A DNA stretch of 64,000 nucleotides from Paenibacillus_AR mesotrionivorans (GTDB taxonomy: Bacteria; Bacillota; Bacilli; Paenibacillales; NBRC-103111): contig NZ_JBJURJ010000010.1 in NCBI RefSeq assembly GCF_046098205.1, positions 62,001-126,000 on the forward strand, given 5' to 3'. The translations under genes and the position numbers were made by a program. Below, piece by piece: positions 51,752 to 62,500 of the stretch. Numbering within the stretch: the stretch's first letter is position 1; every line of letters starts with the position of its first letter. The notes beneath the pieces are model-generated. The model ran no database searches and had not been told where the DNA came from. It saw only the letters and a program-made list of their open reading frames with translations.

Positions 51752-52222
51752 ATGATGAAAGCAAACAAAGGCAAGACGCTGATGATGATGGCGGTATTGA
51801 TGCTGTCCCTGGCCTTTTCGGGCTTCGCCCACGCCGCAGCACTGAAAACAATGAAGAGTGACAGCGGAATGGAGCTTTTTCATCTGAGGCAGGCATCGGA
51901 AATGTATGGCTACAGCATCGAATGGAATGACCTGGAACGATCCGTAACCTTAGTATATATGGATAAAATGGACGACAGCATGATGGGCGACGACACGATG
52001 ATGAAGGACGACAAGATGATGGACGACGGCTCCATGATGAAGGACGACAAGATGTTGATGCCAGCGGGGAAAATGATTAAGCTGTGGATTGACTCCAAGG
52101 AAATCATGATCGATGGCATGAAGGTCACTTTGGATACAGCCCCAGCCATTTATGATGGCAGCACCTATGTGGTGGAAGCGCTGATCACACAATACATGAA
52201 GCCTGCCATGGCCATGAACTGA
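51752..52222 (+). CDS. Secreted Met/Asp-rich protein with copper-amine-oxidase-N-like domain
   Basis: A 156-aa exported protein. The signal peptide is clear (LMMMAVLMLSLAFSGFAHA). The mature part is a split stalk domain of the copper amine oxidase N-terminal type (ELFHLRQASEMYGYSIEWNDLERSVTLVY ... DGMKVTLDTAPAIYDGSTYVVEALITQYM). Into its hairpin is inserted a low-complexity segment with 12 Met in 34 residues, built from hexapeptide repeats MMxDDx. Such a segment could bind Cu/Ag ions or scavenge oxidants through Met-sulfoxide formation. GGAG lies ten bases before the ATG at 51752. It heads a co-oriented run with a two-component system, CcdA, a TlpA-like lipoprotein and MsrAB. Confidence 0.8.
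   Translation: MMKANKGKTLMMMAVLMLSLAFSGFAHAAALKTMKSDSGMELFHLRQASEMYGYSIEWNDLERSVTLVYMDKMDDSMMGDDTMMKDDKMMDDGSMMKDDKMLMPAGKMIKLWIDSKEIMIDGMKVTLDTAPAIYDGSTYVVEALITQYMKPAMAMN
51980..52051 (+). repeat. 18-bp minisatellite inside the Met-rich gene
   Basis: Four tandem 18-bp units, each starting ATGATG, encode MMGDDT, MMKDDK, MMDDGS and MMKDDK. Units 2 and 4 are identical at the DNA level. Because 18 is a multiple of three, slippage would change the number of Met pairs without a frameshift. Confidence 0.85.
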
Positions 52223-52297
52223 GGAAAGCTGAGCTGAACCATCCTCTTATGATATGATGGTGTCAAATTCAATTTCCGGAATTTGGGGTGGTTCAGC

Positions 52298-53005
52298 ATG
52301 AAGGAACGGGTGCTGGTTGCAGATGACGATACGAATATTACCGATGTTTGCCGCAGGTATCTGGAACGGGAGGGGTATCTGGTTATCACCGCCAAGGACG
52401 GTGTGGAGGCCCTGGAGCTTTGGCGCAGCCAAACGCCGAACCTGATTGTGCTTGACCTGATGATGCCCCATAAGAGCGGTTGGGAAGTCTGCAACGAAAT
52501 CCGGCAAACGGAGGATATCCCCATCGTGATGCTGACCGCCCGCGGTGAAGAGCAGGACCGGCTAATGGGACTGACCATGGGTGCAGATGATTATTTGACC
52601 AAACCCTTCAGTCCAAGAGAGCTTGTGCTGCGGGTCAGGGCAATTCTGCGCCGGATGCGGTATGTCCAGGCATCGCCAGCCACTTCAGCAGAACACACCA
52701 TCAAATGCGAGGGACTTACCATTGACGTGGCCAAGCGCAAGGTGGAGATCAGCGGGCAGCCGGTTGAATTGACCGTGACGGAGTTCGAATTGCTGTACCT
52801 GCTTGCCAGCCATCCCGGCCAGGTTTTTTCCCGGACTCAGATTCTGAGTAAGGTGTGGGATTTCAGCTACGAGGGAGATACAACCACGGTTACCGTGCAT
52901 ATCCGGAGACTAAGGGAAAAAATCGAGCAGACCCCCTCCGATCCGAAATTCATCAAGACGGTCTGGGGAATCGGCTACAAATTTGCGGGTGATGGCAGCT
53001 CATGA
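52298..53005 (+). CDS. OmpR/PhoB-type response regulator
   Basis: A 235-aa regulator. The receiver has DDD at the start, phospho-acceptor Asp53 (LIVLDLMMPHKSG) and Lys in LTKPFSPREL. The C-terminal winged helix is of the OmpR type (LTVTEFELLYLLASHPGQVFSRTQILSKVWDFSYEGDTTTVTVHIRRLREKI). Its stop overlaps the kinase start by four bases. The genes around it suggest a response to envelope oxidation or metal stress. Confidence 0.92.
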   Translation: MKERVLVADDDTNITDVCRRYLEREGYLVITAKDGVEALELWRSQTPNLIVLDLMMPHKSGWEVCNEIRQTEDIPIVMLTARGEEQDRLMGLTMGADDYLTKPFSPRELVLRVRAILRRMRYVQASPATSAEHTIKCEGLTIDVAKRKVEISGQPVELTVTEFELLYLLASHPGQVFSRTQILSKVWDFSYEGDTTTVTVHIRRLREKIEQTPSDPKFIKTVWGIGYKFAGDGSS

Positions 53006-54042
53006 AACTGCGTACGTACTTACTATTGTCCAGCCTGACCGGGATTGGCGTGCTGCTCATTTGCCTATTTATCAGCTATTCCAAAATGCTGCTCTCCATC
53101 GAGCAATTCTATTGGCTGTCCGGTGTTACGGCCGGAGTCGGCTTGCTTTCTTTTATCCTCCAGCACCTGTTGACGAAGCCTCTTGAAAAATCCATTGAAC
53201 GGATCACCCAGCAGACAGTGCGGATTGCCGAAGGGGATTTCCATACCGGGGTCCCCTTAGTCGGCCCGCAGGAGTTTAAGCTTCTGGCTCAGCAATTTAA
53301 TGGAATGAGCAGCAAGCTGAAGGAAAGCTTCGATCATTTGCACCACTCCGAATCCGCCCGGCGGGAGCTGATCGCCAATGTCTCCCACGATTTACGGACA
53401 CCCTTGGCCTCCATTCAATCCTTTGTTGAAGCGTTGGAGGACGATGTGATCAAGGATGAGGAAACCTTTCAGCGTTATCTCAATACCATCCGGCTGGAAA
53501 CCAAACGATTAGGCGGGCTGATCCAGGACTTGTTCGAGCTATCCAGCCTGGAGGCCAATGGTGAAATATTCGAGCCTGTTCCAAGCCATGCCGATGAGCT
53601 ATTAATCAGCACCCTGGAGAGTTTCTCCTTTCAACTCGCCGAGAAAAAACTGCAGGTCGAGATTGAGCTGCCGGATAAATTGCCCGCTGCCCTTATGATG
53701 CCTGCCCAAATGAAGCGGGTCCTGTCCAACCTATTGCAGAATGCCATTCAATATTCACCTGTTGAGGGTAAAATCGTTTTGGCCGCCGCTCTGGAGGGCC
53801 AATTCCTGCGGATTTCCGTTACGGATGAAGGCCAGGGCATCGAAGCGGCGGAAACCTCGCGGATCTTCGAACGATTCTACCGGGTAGATAAGTCACGCAG
53901 CAAGAATAACGGTGGCGCCGGGCTGGGCCTGGCCATTGCCCAATCGATTGTAGAGCTCCACGGCGGTGAAATCGGGGTGTACAGCACCAAGGGGGCGGGC
54001 AGCTGCTTCTGGTTTACCCTCCCGATTTATAATAGCCGATGA
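53002..54042 (+). CDS. Two-component sensor histidine kinase
   Basis: A 346-aa kinase with two TM helices close together (LLSSLTGIGVLLICLFISYS and FYWLSGVTAGVGLLSFILQHLL), leaving almost no extracytoplasmic sensor, so it probably senses within the membrane or through a partner. Then come HAMP (KSIERITQQTVRIAEGDFHTGVPLVG), HisKA with NVSHDLRTPLASIQSF and an ATPase domain (NLLQNAIQYSP, VTDEGQGIEA, GGAGLGLAI). It pairs with the regulator just upstream. Confidence 0.92.
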   Translation: MKLRTYLLLSSLTGIGVLLICLFISYSKMLLSIEQFYWLSGVTAGVGLLSFILQHLLTKPLEKSIERITQQTVRIAEGDFHTGVPLVGPQEFKLLAQQFNGMSSKLKESFDHLHHSESARRELIANVSHDLRTPLASIQSFVEALEDDVIKDEETFQRYLNTIRLETKRLGGLIQDLFELSSLEANGEIFEPVPSHADELLISTLESFSFQLAEKKLQVEIELPDKLPAALMMPAQMKRVLSNLLQNAIQYSPVEGKIVLAAALEGQFLRISVTDEGQGIEAAETSRIFERFYRVDKSRSKNNGGAGLGLAIAQSIVELHGGEIGVYSTKGAGSCFWFTLPIYNSR

Positions 54043-54076
54043 AGCATAGCATGTCAGAAATCAGGAGGTGCCTCCG

Positions 54077-54793
54077 ATGGCCGGTGATGCGGTATTCCTG
54101 TTTGGGGTGTTTGGTGCGGGGCTGTTATCGTTTTTTGCGCCATGCATTCTGCCATTGCTTCCGGTCTATGTATCCTTCTTGTCCGGAAGTATAGCCGGCA
54201 GTGCGGATCAGAGAGGGCATGGCAGCTCCTCCCCTCCCCTTCGGCCGGTATTTATTGGGCGGACCCTATTGTTTGTCCTTGGTCTGTCGGTGGTGTTTAT
54301 TCTATTGGGTTTTGGTTCCGGCATATTGGGCAATGTCATTTCAAGCCCGAGGTTCATTGCCATTTGCGGAGCCATCGTGATTCTGTTCGGGATTTATCAA
54401 ACGGGATTGATCAAGCTGTCCTGGCTGGAACGGGAAAGAAGGTTGTCCAGCACCCGTATTCAGAAGGGTGGCTATATAGGAGCTTTCGTGCTTGGCCTGA
54501 CCTTCAGCTTCGGATGGACGCCTTGTATCGGCCCCGCGTTAGCAGCTATACTCAGCATCGCTGCAGGTGAAGGCTCTCCCGCATATGGGGGCTTTCTCAT
54601 GCTCCTGTATACCCTGGGTTTGGCCATTCCCTTTTTATTATTGTCAGTATTTTCTGAATTTTTATTAAAGAGCTTCCGCCGTGTATACCGTTACATGGGG
54701 GCAATCAAAGTTGCTTCCGGCTGTATGCTGATTGTAATGGGCCTTCTGCTTATGACAGACAAACTGAATAACATCGTGAGCTGGTTTCAATAA
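54077..54793 (+). CDS. ccdA: CcdA-type thiol-disulfide transmembrane protein
   Basis: A 238-aa protein with six TM helices. The two redox cysteines, Cys23 (FFAPCILPLLP) and Cys150 (GWTPCIGPALA), sit in the motifs typical of CcdA/DsbD-gamma. CcdA takes electrons from cytoplasmic thioredoxin and passes them to thioredoxin-like proteins outside the membrane. The ATG at 54077 has AGGAGG eight bases upstream. The next two genes encode a TlpA-like lipoprotein and an MsrAB lipoprotein, so this copy probably feeds methionine-sulfoxide repair rather than cytochrome c assembly; no cytochrome genes are near. Confidence 0.9.
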   Translation: MAGDAVFLFGVFGAGLLSFFAPCILPLLPVYVSFLSGSIAGSADQRGHGSSSPPLRPVFIGRTLLFVLGLSVVFILLGFGSGILGNVISSPRFIAICGAIVILFGIYQTGLIKLSWLERERRLSSTRIQKGGYIGAFVLGLTFSFGWTPCIGPALAAILSIAAGEGSPAYGGFLMLLYTLGLAIPFLLLSVFSEFLLKSFRRVYRYMGAIKVASGCMLIVMGLLLMTDKLNNIVSWFQ

Positions 54794-54812
54794 AAGGATG
54801 GGGGAGTGAGTT

Positions 54813-55373
54813 ATGAAGAAGGCGTGGCAACGGATGGGAATTGTGCTGGTTGCAACAGGACTGTTATCTGTTTTGGGCGCATGCGGCTCGAAACCTATGA
54901 CCCAATCCGCCGGTATGGGGTCACCGGCCTCTTCGCCAGCTATCCTGAACAAAGGTGAGGCGGCACCCAGCTTTGCCTTAACCGATTTGAAGGGCGGCTC
55001 CCATCGGCTGGCGGATCTCCAGGGGAAGAAGGTATACGTGAAATATTGGGCTTCCTGGTGCTCCATTTGTCTGGCGGGTCTGGGGGACTTGAATACCTTA
55101 GCCGGCGAAACCAAGGATTTCGAGGTGGTAACCATCGTTACACCAGAGTACAAAGGGGAAAAATCCGCCAAGGAATTTACCGAGTGGTTCAACCGGCAGC
55201 CCTATGAGCACTTAACCGTGCTCCTCGACGAAAATGGCGTCTGGGCCAAACAATTCCAGGTCAGAGCGTATCCCAGCTCCTATTATATCGGCTCCGACGG
55301 GATTCTGGCGAAATCGCTTCCGGGCCACGCATCCAATGAGCAAATCATCGATACCTTAAAGGGTATAAAATGA
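54813..55373 (+). CDS. TlpA/ResA-like thioredoxin lipoprotein
   Basis: A 186-aa lipoprotein with lipobox VLGAC (Cys24) and a thioredoxin fold. The redox motif WCSIC has Cys83 and Cys86, and the cis-Pro segment is VRAYPSSYYI. It should carry electrons from CcdA to a substrate on the outer membrane face. The gene lies 19 bases after ccdA and 16 bases before msrAB, which makes MsrAB the obvious target, as with Etrx1/Etrx2 and MsrAB2 in pneumococcus. Confidence 0.9.
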   Translation: MKKAWQRMGIVLVATGLLSVLGACGSKPMTQSAGMGSPASSPAILNKGEAAPSFALTDLKGGSHRLADLQGKKVYVKYWASWCSICLAGLGDLNTLAGETKDFEVVTIVTPEYKGEKSAKEFTEWFNRQPYEHLTVLLDENGVWAKQFQVRAYPSSYYIGSDGILAKSLPGHASNEQIIDTLKGIK

Positions 55374-55389
55374 GGAAGGAGGAAGGGTC

Positions 55390-56472
55390 ATGAAACGTAC
55401 TGTACTTGGTTTATTCCTCCTTGCCCTGGTTATGGCCATCTCCGCTTGCGGCAGTAGAGGCGGCAGCCATGCAGCTGCTCCTTCCCCCCGCTCTGTCAAA
55501 AGCATGACTATACCGGAGGAAAATCTGCGGAGCCTGTATCTGGCAGGTGGCTGCTTCTGGGGAGTGGAGGCCTATATGTCCCGCATTCCCGGAGTTCAGG
55601 ATGTCACCTCGGGTTATGCCAACGGAACGGGCGAGAATCCCTCCTATAAGGATGTGATCCGCGGAGACCGGGGTTTTGCCGAAACGGTTCATGTGAAGTA
55701 CGATCCGGCACAGGTTACTCTGCAGACTCTGCTTGATTACTATTTTCGGGTGATTGATCCGACCAGCGTCAATAAACAGGGCAATGACAGAGGCATCCAG
55801 TATCGTACGGGTATCTACTACACCACCCCTGCAGAAGCGGAAGTCATTCAGCAGGCAGTGGCCCGAGAGCAGGGTAAATATGACAAACCCATCGTAACGG
55901 AGGTCCTGCCTCTGCAAAACTATTATCTGGCGGAGGAGTACCACCAGGATTATCTGGTGAAGAACCCCAACGGCTATTGCCACATCGATCTGAGTATTCT
56001 GGATGGGCAGGAGCTGTCCATTGATCCCGCCTTATATCCGCGCCCCACCGATGAGCTGCTGAAGGAGCGGTTAACCAAGGACCAGTACGCGGTAGCGGTC
56101 AAAAATGACACGGAGCATGCCTTCAGCAACGAATATTGGGATAACTACGAGCCGGGTCTGTATGTGGATGTTGCCACCGGCGAACCCCTATTCACCAGCC
56201 AAGATAAGTATGATTCCGGGTGCGGATGGCCCAGCTTCACCAAACCCGTTGCCCCTGAGGTTGTCACCTATAAAGAGGATACCAGCTACGGGATGATTCG
56301 CACCGAGGTAAGAAGCCGGGCCGGTGATATCCATCTGGGCCATGTATTCAATGATGGCCCCAAGGACCGCGGCGGCAAACGCTACTGCATCAACAGCGCC
56401 TCCATCCGGTTCATTCCTCTTGAACAAATGGAAGAAGAGCATTACGGTTATTTATTGTCAGTTGTGGAATAG
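55390..56472 (+). CDS. msrAB: Lipoprotein MsrA-MsrB fusion, methionine sulfoxide reductase
   Basis: A 360-aa fusion with signal peptide and lipobox AISAC (Cys20). The MsrA domain comes first, with catalytic Cys55 in GGCFWGVEAY, GYANGTGENPSYKDV and GYCHIDL. The MsrB domain follows, with DSGCGWPSF and catalytic Cys333 in RYCINSASIRFIP; no zinc-binding CxxC pairs are visible. The two halves reduce S and R sulfoxides of methionine respectively. Being lipid-anchored, it works outside the cell membrane, with electrons from the TlpA-like lipoprotein. GGAAGG precedes the ATG. It closes the run that begins with the Met-rich protein; a strong bidirectional terminator follows. Confidence 0.93.
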   Translation: MKRTVLGLFLLALVMAISACGSRGGSHAAAPSPRSVKSMTIPEENLRSLYLAGGCFWGVEAYMSRIPGVQDVTSGYANGTGENPSYKDVIRGDRGFAETVHVKYDPAQVTLQTLLDYYFRVIDPTSVNKQGNDRGIQYRTGIYYTTPAEAEVIQQAVAREQGKYDKPIVTEVLPLQNYYLAEEYHQDYLVKNPNGYCHIDLSILDGQELSIDPALYPRPTDELLKERLTKDQYAVAVKNDTEHAFSNEYWDNYEPGLYVDVATGEPLFTSQDKYDSGCGWPSFTKPVAPEVVTYKEDTSYGMIRTEVRSRAGDIHLGHVFNDGPKDRGGKRYCINSASIRFIPLEQMEEEHYGYLLSVVE

Positions 56473-56485
56473 AAGCTTCGGTAAT

Positions 56486-56540
56486 AAAAAGAGGGAGTCC
56501 GGCAGGTCAGATTCTACTGACATGCCGGACTCCCTTTATA
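56486..56540. terminator. Bidirectional terminator between msrAB and the giant SLH gene
   Basis: A perfect 13-bp stem (AGGGAGTCCGGCA and its complement, 56492-56504 / 56523-56535) with an inner GTCAG/CTGAC stem lies between converging genes, with A-rich and T-rich flanks suited to both directions. Confidence 0.88.
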
Positions 56541-56555
56541 TGTTGGTCACCTTTT

Positions 56556-59500
56556 TTAAATCAAACCGGATTCCTTCAATAACCGCTTCACAATTGTGGC
56601 CACTTCTGCGCGGGTGATGGACGCCTGCGGAGCAAGCTCATCCGCACTCCGGCCGGTTACCAGACCTGCTTGAAGGCTGGCTGTAATGCCTGTTTTCGCC
56701 CAATCGGACACCGCCGCGGCATCGGCGAAGGGCTTCAGAAGCTCGCTGATTTCTTTGGCCGGCAGTTTATCTTGCAGCTTGGTTACCGCCATGGCTCTTG
56801 CGATAATCAGCATTGCCTGCTCCCGGGTAATCTTCTCATTCGGCCGGAAGGTGCCGTCCTCGAAGCCATCGATGAGCTTGTAGTTGGAAGTGGTTTGAAC
56901 TGCAGTGTAATACCAATCCGATGCCTGCACATCAGTGAACACCGCAGAGCCGCCCACCGGCTTCAGCCCTAGTCCCCGCATCACAATCGCTGCAAACTCG
57001 GCACGGGTAATCGCTGCATCCGGATTAAACAGACCGTCCCCTACTCCATTTACTACCAAGCGGGAGCCCATGTCATTGACATCCTGTTGAGCCCAGTGCT
57101 GCTCCACATCCTTGAACGTAAGCGGATGCCAGATCACCGAATACATGCTGTTGGTCAAGCTGTTGATTTGCGCGTAATACTTGCCGCCAATCACGGTTAC
57201 CTTGGTGGGCACATGACGGACAGAGCCGTCTGCTTCCGTTACAATCCCTGTGGTAATCTTATTGGGATCGATTCCTTCAGGCAGTGCAATGGTGCGTTCG
57301 ACATAAGCGCTAAACTTGGTGACTTCGACGGTTTGACCCTCATAGGATGCCTCTACCGTAAAGTGAACCGGAGGAGCAACCAATGTAAGCCCATTTTGTC
57401 CGTTCGCCGTTTCTCCTACCTTCAGCATTGCGGCTTCCGGTTCGGCAATCCGAATCTGCACCTTAATCTCTTCCAGGGCTGCTGCAGAGCCCAGCTGCTT
57501 CGAAATCGAAGCGATATCCACCTGAACCGAAGGAATGGTATAGCTGGCAGTTCCCGTTTGGACCACCAGAACGGCCTGCTTGTCCTCCATGTTCTTCACC
57601 ATCTGGCCGTTCAGTTCACCAACAACCACATCAGACTTGGCGGATACGGGAATGGTCACCACCGCACCTTGACCTTCTGCCTGAAGCTTGTCCTCCAATT
57701 GCTGCGGATTCACTGTTATGGTGGTTACCGTACGGTCTCCCTCTGTAGAAGAGGCGCTTTTGCCAATCTTCTCCTCACGGCCATTGACCAGAACGATGAC
57801 AGCGTCATTGGCTGGAACCGGAGCACCGCCTGACTGGTTGCCGGAAGCGACACCCGGACCATTGTCGGTGTTATCATCAGAACCCCCGTCGCCGTCACCG
57901 CTGCTTGAATTCTCCGTCCACTTGGCATACAGTGTAACATCACCGGTTACCACGTCCGTATCGAAATTCCATGCTACAGTTCCCGCCGCATCCTTGTACC
58001 AGCCCCCAAACGTATAACCGGTTCTTTCCGGATCCTTCATTTTGGGAACCTTGGAGCCATGGGAAATCCCTACGTAATAATTCTTTCCATCCTGAACATG
58101 ATACGTTACGTTGTAAGCCGGCAGCTCAATAATAACCTTTGCCACATGGCTGGTTGCCGTTGTTGGCTCACCGGCAGCAGGATTCGTGCTGGTTACGATC
58201 ACATAGTAGTAGAAGATTCCTGCTGTATCTGTCGGCACAGCAAATGTACTTTCTGTCGCACCCTCGATCATAAAGGCACCGTTGGTGCTGGGGGTATCGT
58301 TGCGGTACCATTGGTAGCTGAGTTGCCCGTCATCATTGCTCTTGGCGGTTACGCTCAGAACCGGATCGGCATCCCCTACCTTCACGGTGCTGCCCACCGG
58401 TTGACTCATGATGGTCGGCTCTGCCGCGTTCACCACTTCTTCTACCGTCACCTTCACAAAGGCGCTGATCACCTCCGCCGTTTTGTCGCCGTTGGCCGCA
58501 TTCTGGGTGTTCGTGACCACCACGTAGTAGTAACGGTCGGACTCATTCTCTGTCGAGACGGTGTAGCTGCTGCCCGTTGCACCCTCGATCATAAAGGCAC
58601 CGCTGGTGCTGGGGGTATCGTTGCGGTACCACTGGTAGCTGAGTTGTCCGTCATCATTGCTCTTGGCGGTTACGCTCAGAACCGGATCGGCATCCCCTAC
58701 CTTCACGGTGCTGCCCACCGGTTGACCCATGATGGTCGGCTCTGCCGCGTTCACCACTTCTTCTACCGTGACCTTTACAAAAGCGCTGATAACCTTCGCC
58801 GTTTTATTGCCGTTGGCCCCATTTTGCGTGTTGGTCACTACCACGTAGTAGTAACGGCTCGACTCGTTCTCTGTCGAGATGGTGTAGCTGCTGCTAGTGG
58901 CACCCCCGATCATAAAGGCACCGTTGGTGCTGGGGGTATCGTTGCGGTACCATTGGTAGCTGAGCTGCCCGTCATCATTGCTCTTGGCGGTTACGCTCAG
59001 AACCGGATCGGCATCCCCTACCTTCACGGTGCTGCCCACCGGTTGACCCATGATGGTCGGCTCTGCCGCGTTCACCACTTCTTCTACCGTGACCTTTACA
59101 AAAGCGCTGATAACCTTCGCCGTTTTATTGCCGTTGGCCCCATTTTGCGTGTTGGTCACTACCACGTAGTAGTAACGGCTCGACTCGTTCTCTGTCGAGA
59201 TGGTGTAGCTGCTGCTAGTGGCACCCTCGATCATAAAGGCACCGTTGGTGCTGGGGGTATCGTTGCGGTACCACTGGTAGCTGAGTTGTCCGTCATCGTT
59301 GCTCTTGGCGGTTACGCTCAGAACCGGGCCGATATCTCCTACCTTTACTGTTGCTCCGGTCGGCTGCGTTGTAATGGATGGCGCCAAGGCTGGAGCAGCC
59401 AGCTTCTTAATCAATCCGGCATCAATATCGCATACATACACCTCTCCATTGCCAGCCACAAACATGCCATAAGGAACAAAGAATTCATCCTTTATACTCA

Positions 59501-62500
59501 CATCAGTCCACTCGTTCCCTGACAGCTTCCTCACGACGGAATTGCCGGAGTCGGCGACATAGACATCCCCACGGCTGTCGACCCCGATCCCCTTCGGATT
59601 AAGAAAAACAGCTTCACCTGTAATATCCACCCAAGAGGAGCCCGACAGCTTTTTAACCCTGTTGTTATGATCGGTTACGTAAATCGTTCCATCATGACCT
59701 ACTGCTAAGCCGGCAGCATTGATGTAAGAATCCGTAACATTCTCCCATTGGTCCCCCACAAGCTTCATAATTCTGCGGAACTCTGTATCTGCCGCGTAAA
59801 TATTCCCTTGATTGTCTACGGCCACATCCACCGGGTCGGAAAGTCCTTCGGCGATAATGGCTCCCCAACCTCCTTCGGAATACTTCAAAACCATACTGGA
59901 ACTCTTCATTATCAAATAAAGAGCCCCATTGGAGTCTGTTGTGATACCGGTAATCTGTCCAACAGGCGGCGTAATAGCTTGCCAGCCTCCGTCGGCAACC
60001 CTTCTTTTAAGCTGATGGGCATCCGCTACATACAGTGTCCCGTCGTTACTTGCCGCTACGTCAATGGGTCCGTTAACGGGTCTGTATCCCGTAATATCAA
60101 TCCAGTCGCCCGTTACAGGTGCCGCCTTGATCGTTACCTTAGCTATACTGCTGTAGGTTGTGGCAGATTGGCTGCCCAATGTATTCTTCACGGCCACATA
60201 ATAGTACATAACCCCCGCTGTATCCGCTGCCGGCTGGTAAAAATCCGCCGTTGCATCTTCGATCAGGGTGGCATTCTCCATACTTTCCACCGTGTTGCTG
60301 TACCACTGATAGCTTAATGCTCCGGCATCGCTTTTCGTTGCGGTTACACCCAGGGTAACAATATCACCTGCATACACGGTATCGCCGTACGGATGATTAA
60401 GAATAGTGGGCGAAGCCGCAGGCACCGGCGGATTAACCGTTACGGCTGCAATATGGCTGGTTGCAAGCTTTGTTTGAGCTCCCGTAACCTCTGTATTCGT
60501 GTTTTTTACAACCACATAGTAGTAGGTGGTCCCTGCTGTTGTGGTCAGAGGCTCGTAGCTGCTGCCTATGGCGCCGGCAATCGCTGTGCTGCCGCTGGTG
60601 CTGTTCTCCGTATTGCTGTACCACTGGTAGCTCAAGATTCCGCCATCGGTTACGTTTGCTGCTACGCTCAGGGTGGGGCGTGCGTCCCCAACATTCACCG
60701 CAGCACCCTCCGGCTGAGACGTGATGGAAGGTGTCGCCGCATTCACAACTGTGCTGGCCACAGTCAACTTTTTGATCTTCTTGGCCATTGCGTCGCTGAC
60801 ATACACATTTCCGCTCTTGTCTGCCGCTATACCGGCGGGCATCATAAATTCTCCAGGACTGCTGAGGTCTGTCCAAATGCCGCCGGACAGTTTTCTAACA
60901 ATACCATTGATGGTATCCGCAGCGTATATATTCCCGTTGTCATCCGCTGAGAGCATAATTGCGAAGATGAACGGGGTTGAGCCTGTAACATCTGTCCAAA
61001 CGCCGCCAGACTGTTTTTTAATCCGGTCATTATCCGCTACGTACAGATTCCCTTCAGAATCTACCGTTACTGCGGTGGGTTTACTAAATCCGGCTGTACT
61101 GGCGATGTCCACCCAGCGGTCTTCCACCAGCATTTTTAAGGAAGTAAAGTTATCCGTTACATACACGTTCCCGTTTTTGTCAACGGCCACATCCGATGGG
61201 CGGATTAAGCCTGACGGATCCAGACTCGTCCAGGCTCCGCCAGAAAGCATTGTGATCGAGGGGCCATTCGCATCCAGGACATACAAATTTCCGTTGGTGT
61301 CCATCGCGATATCGTTGAATCTTCCCTCGTTGCCCTCCAGACCGCTCATCTGCGTCCACACGTTGTCCAGCAGCTTCTTCACGGTGTTGTTTCCGGCATC
61401 CACCACATGTAGAATCCCGTTGTCGTCAATGACCAGTCCACCCAGACCGGAAAAACCGCCCGAGTTGGTAATATCTGTCCAGCCTTGTGTCACAGGCTCT
61501 GCACTCACTGCTACAGCTGCAACACTGCTGGCCGCCTTGACGGTTTGAATGCCCGTTACATGGGGATTCGTATTGGTGACAACCACATAATAGTATGTTG
61601 TCCCCGGCGCAGTTGTAGGCGCAGTATAACTGCTCTGTGTGGCACCGGGAATTTCCGTCCACCCGGAAGCACTGTTCGTCGTGTTGCTGTACCATTGGTA
61701 GCTCAGCGTGCCGCTGTCGTATACGGCTGCCGTTACGTTCAAGCTTAGACCTGCGGTCCCTGTGGTCACCGTAGCACCTGCCGGTTGTGTCCCAATGGAA
61801 GGCATGGATGCGTTATTCGTGGCCGTTAACCGTTTAACCTTATTGTTCTCACTGTCTGACACGTAAACCGTGCCTGCCGGGTCTACTGCTATACCTGTCG
61901 GGTACCTGAAGCTCCCGCTTCCGGTGAGATTCGTCCAAACGCCATTGGACCATTTTTTGACTTTGTTATTGCCGCTGTCCGTCACATAAAGCTCCCCGAT
62001 GCTGCTTACGGCCACCCCTCTGGGCTCCTGCAGCTCGCCGCCGGTAACCTCGGTCCAACTTTCCTGAACCAGTTTTTTGACGGTGTTATTACCCGTATCG
62101 GCCACGTAGACCATTCCGCTTTCATCGACAAACAAACCCTCGGGGTATTGGAAGAGTCCGTTATATGTAATATCCACCCACTTTTCGTTAACCAGCTTTT
62201 TAATTTTGCTGTTGAAGGTATCTGCCACATATACAGTCCCATGGCTGTCTACGGCTATGCCAAAAGGACCGGAGAAGCCTTCCCCGTTGGTAATATCTGT
62301 CCAAACATTATTGGAGAATTTTTTGATCAGGTTATTAAATGTATCCACTACATACATGTTGCCGTTGCGGTCTATTGCCACAGCTCTTGGGTTCAATAGC
62401 CGGATGGCTACTTCTTTCGTGGTCCAATGGCCCATAGAGAATGTTTTGATTTTGTCGTTATTGCCATCAACTACGTACAAATTACCACTGGCATCCATTG

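Noticed and set aside
54077..56472. Cytochrome c maturation cluster
   Set aside because: CcdA and a ResA/TlpA-like protein could suggest it, but no ResB/ResC or cytochrome genes are present and MsrAB is the direct neighbour.
58059..59522. A 487-codon plus-strand frame with repeated 'LDHKGTVGAGGIVAVPLVAEL' units
   Set aside because: It is the antisense image of the 321-bp Ig repeats in the giant SLH gene. The repeat makes it look protein-like, but the minus strand has signal peptide, domains and ribosome site.
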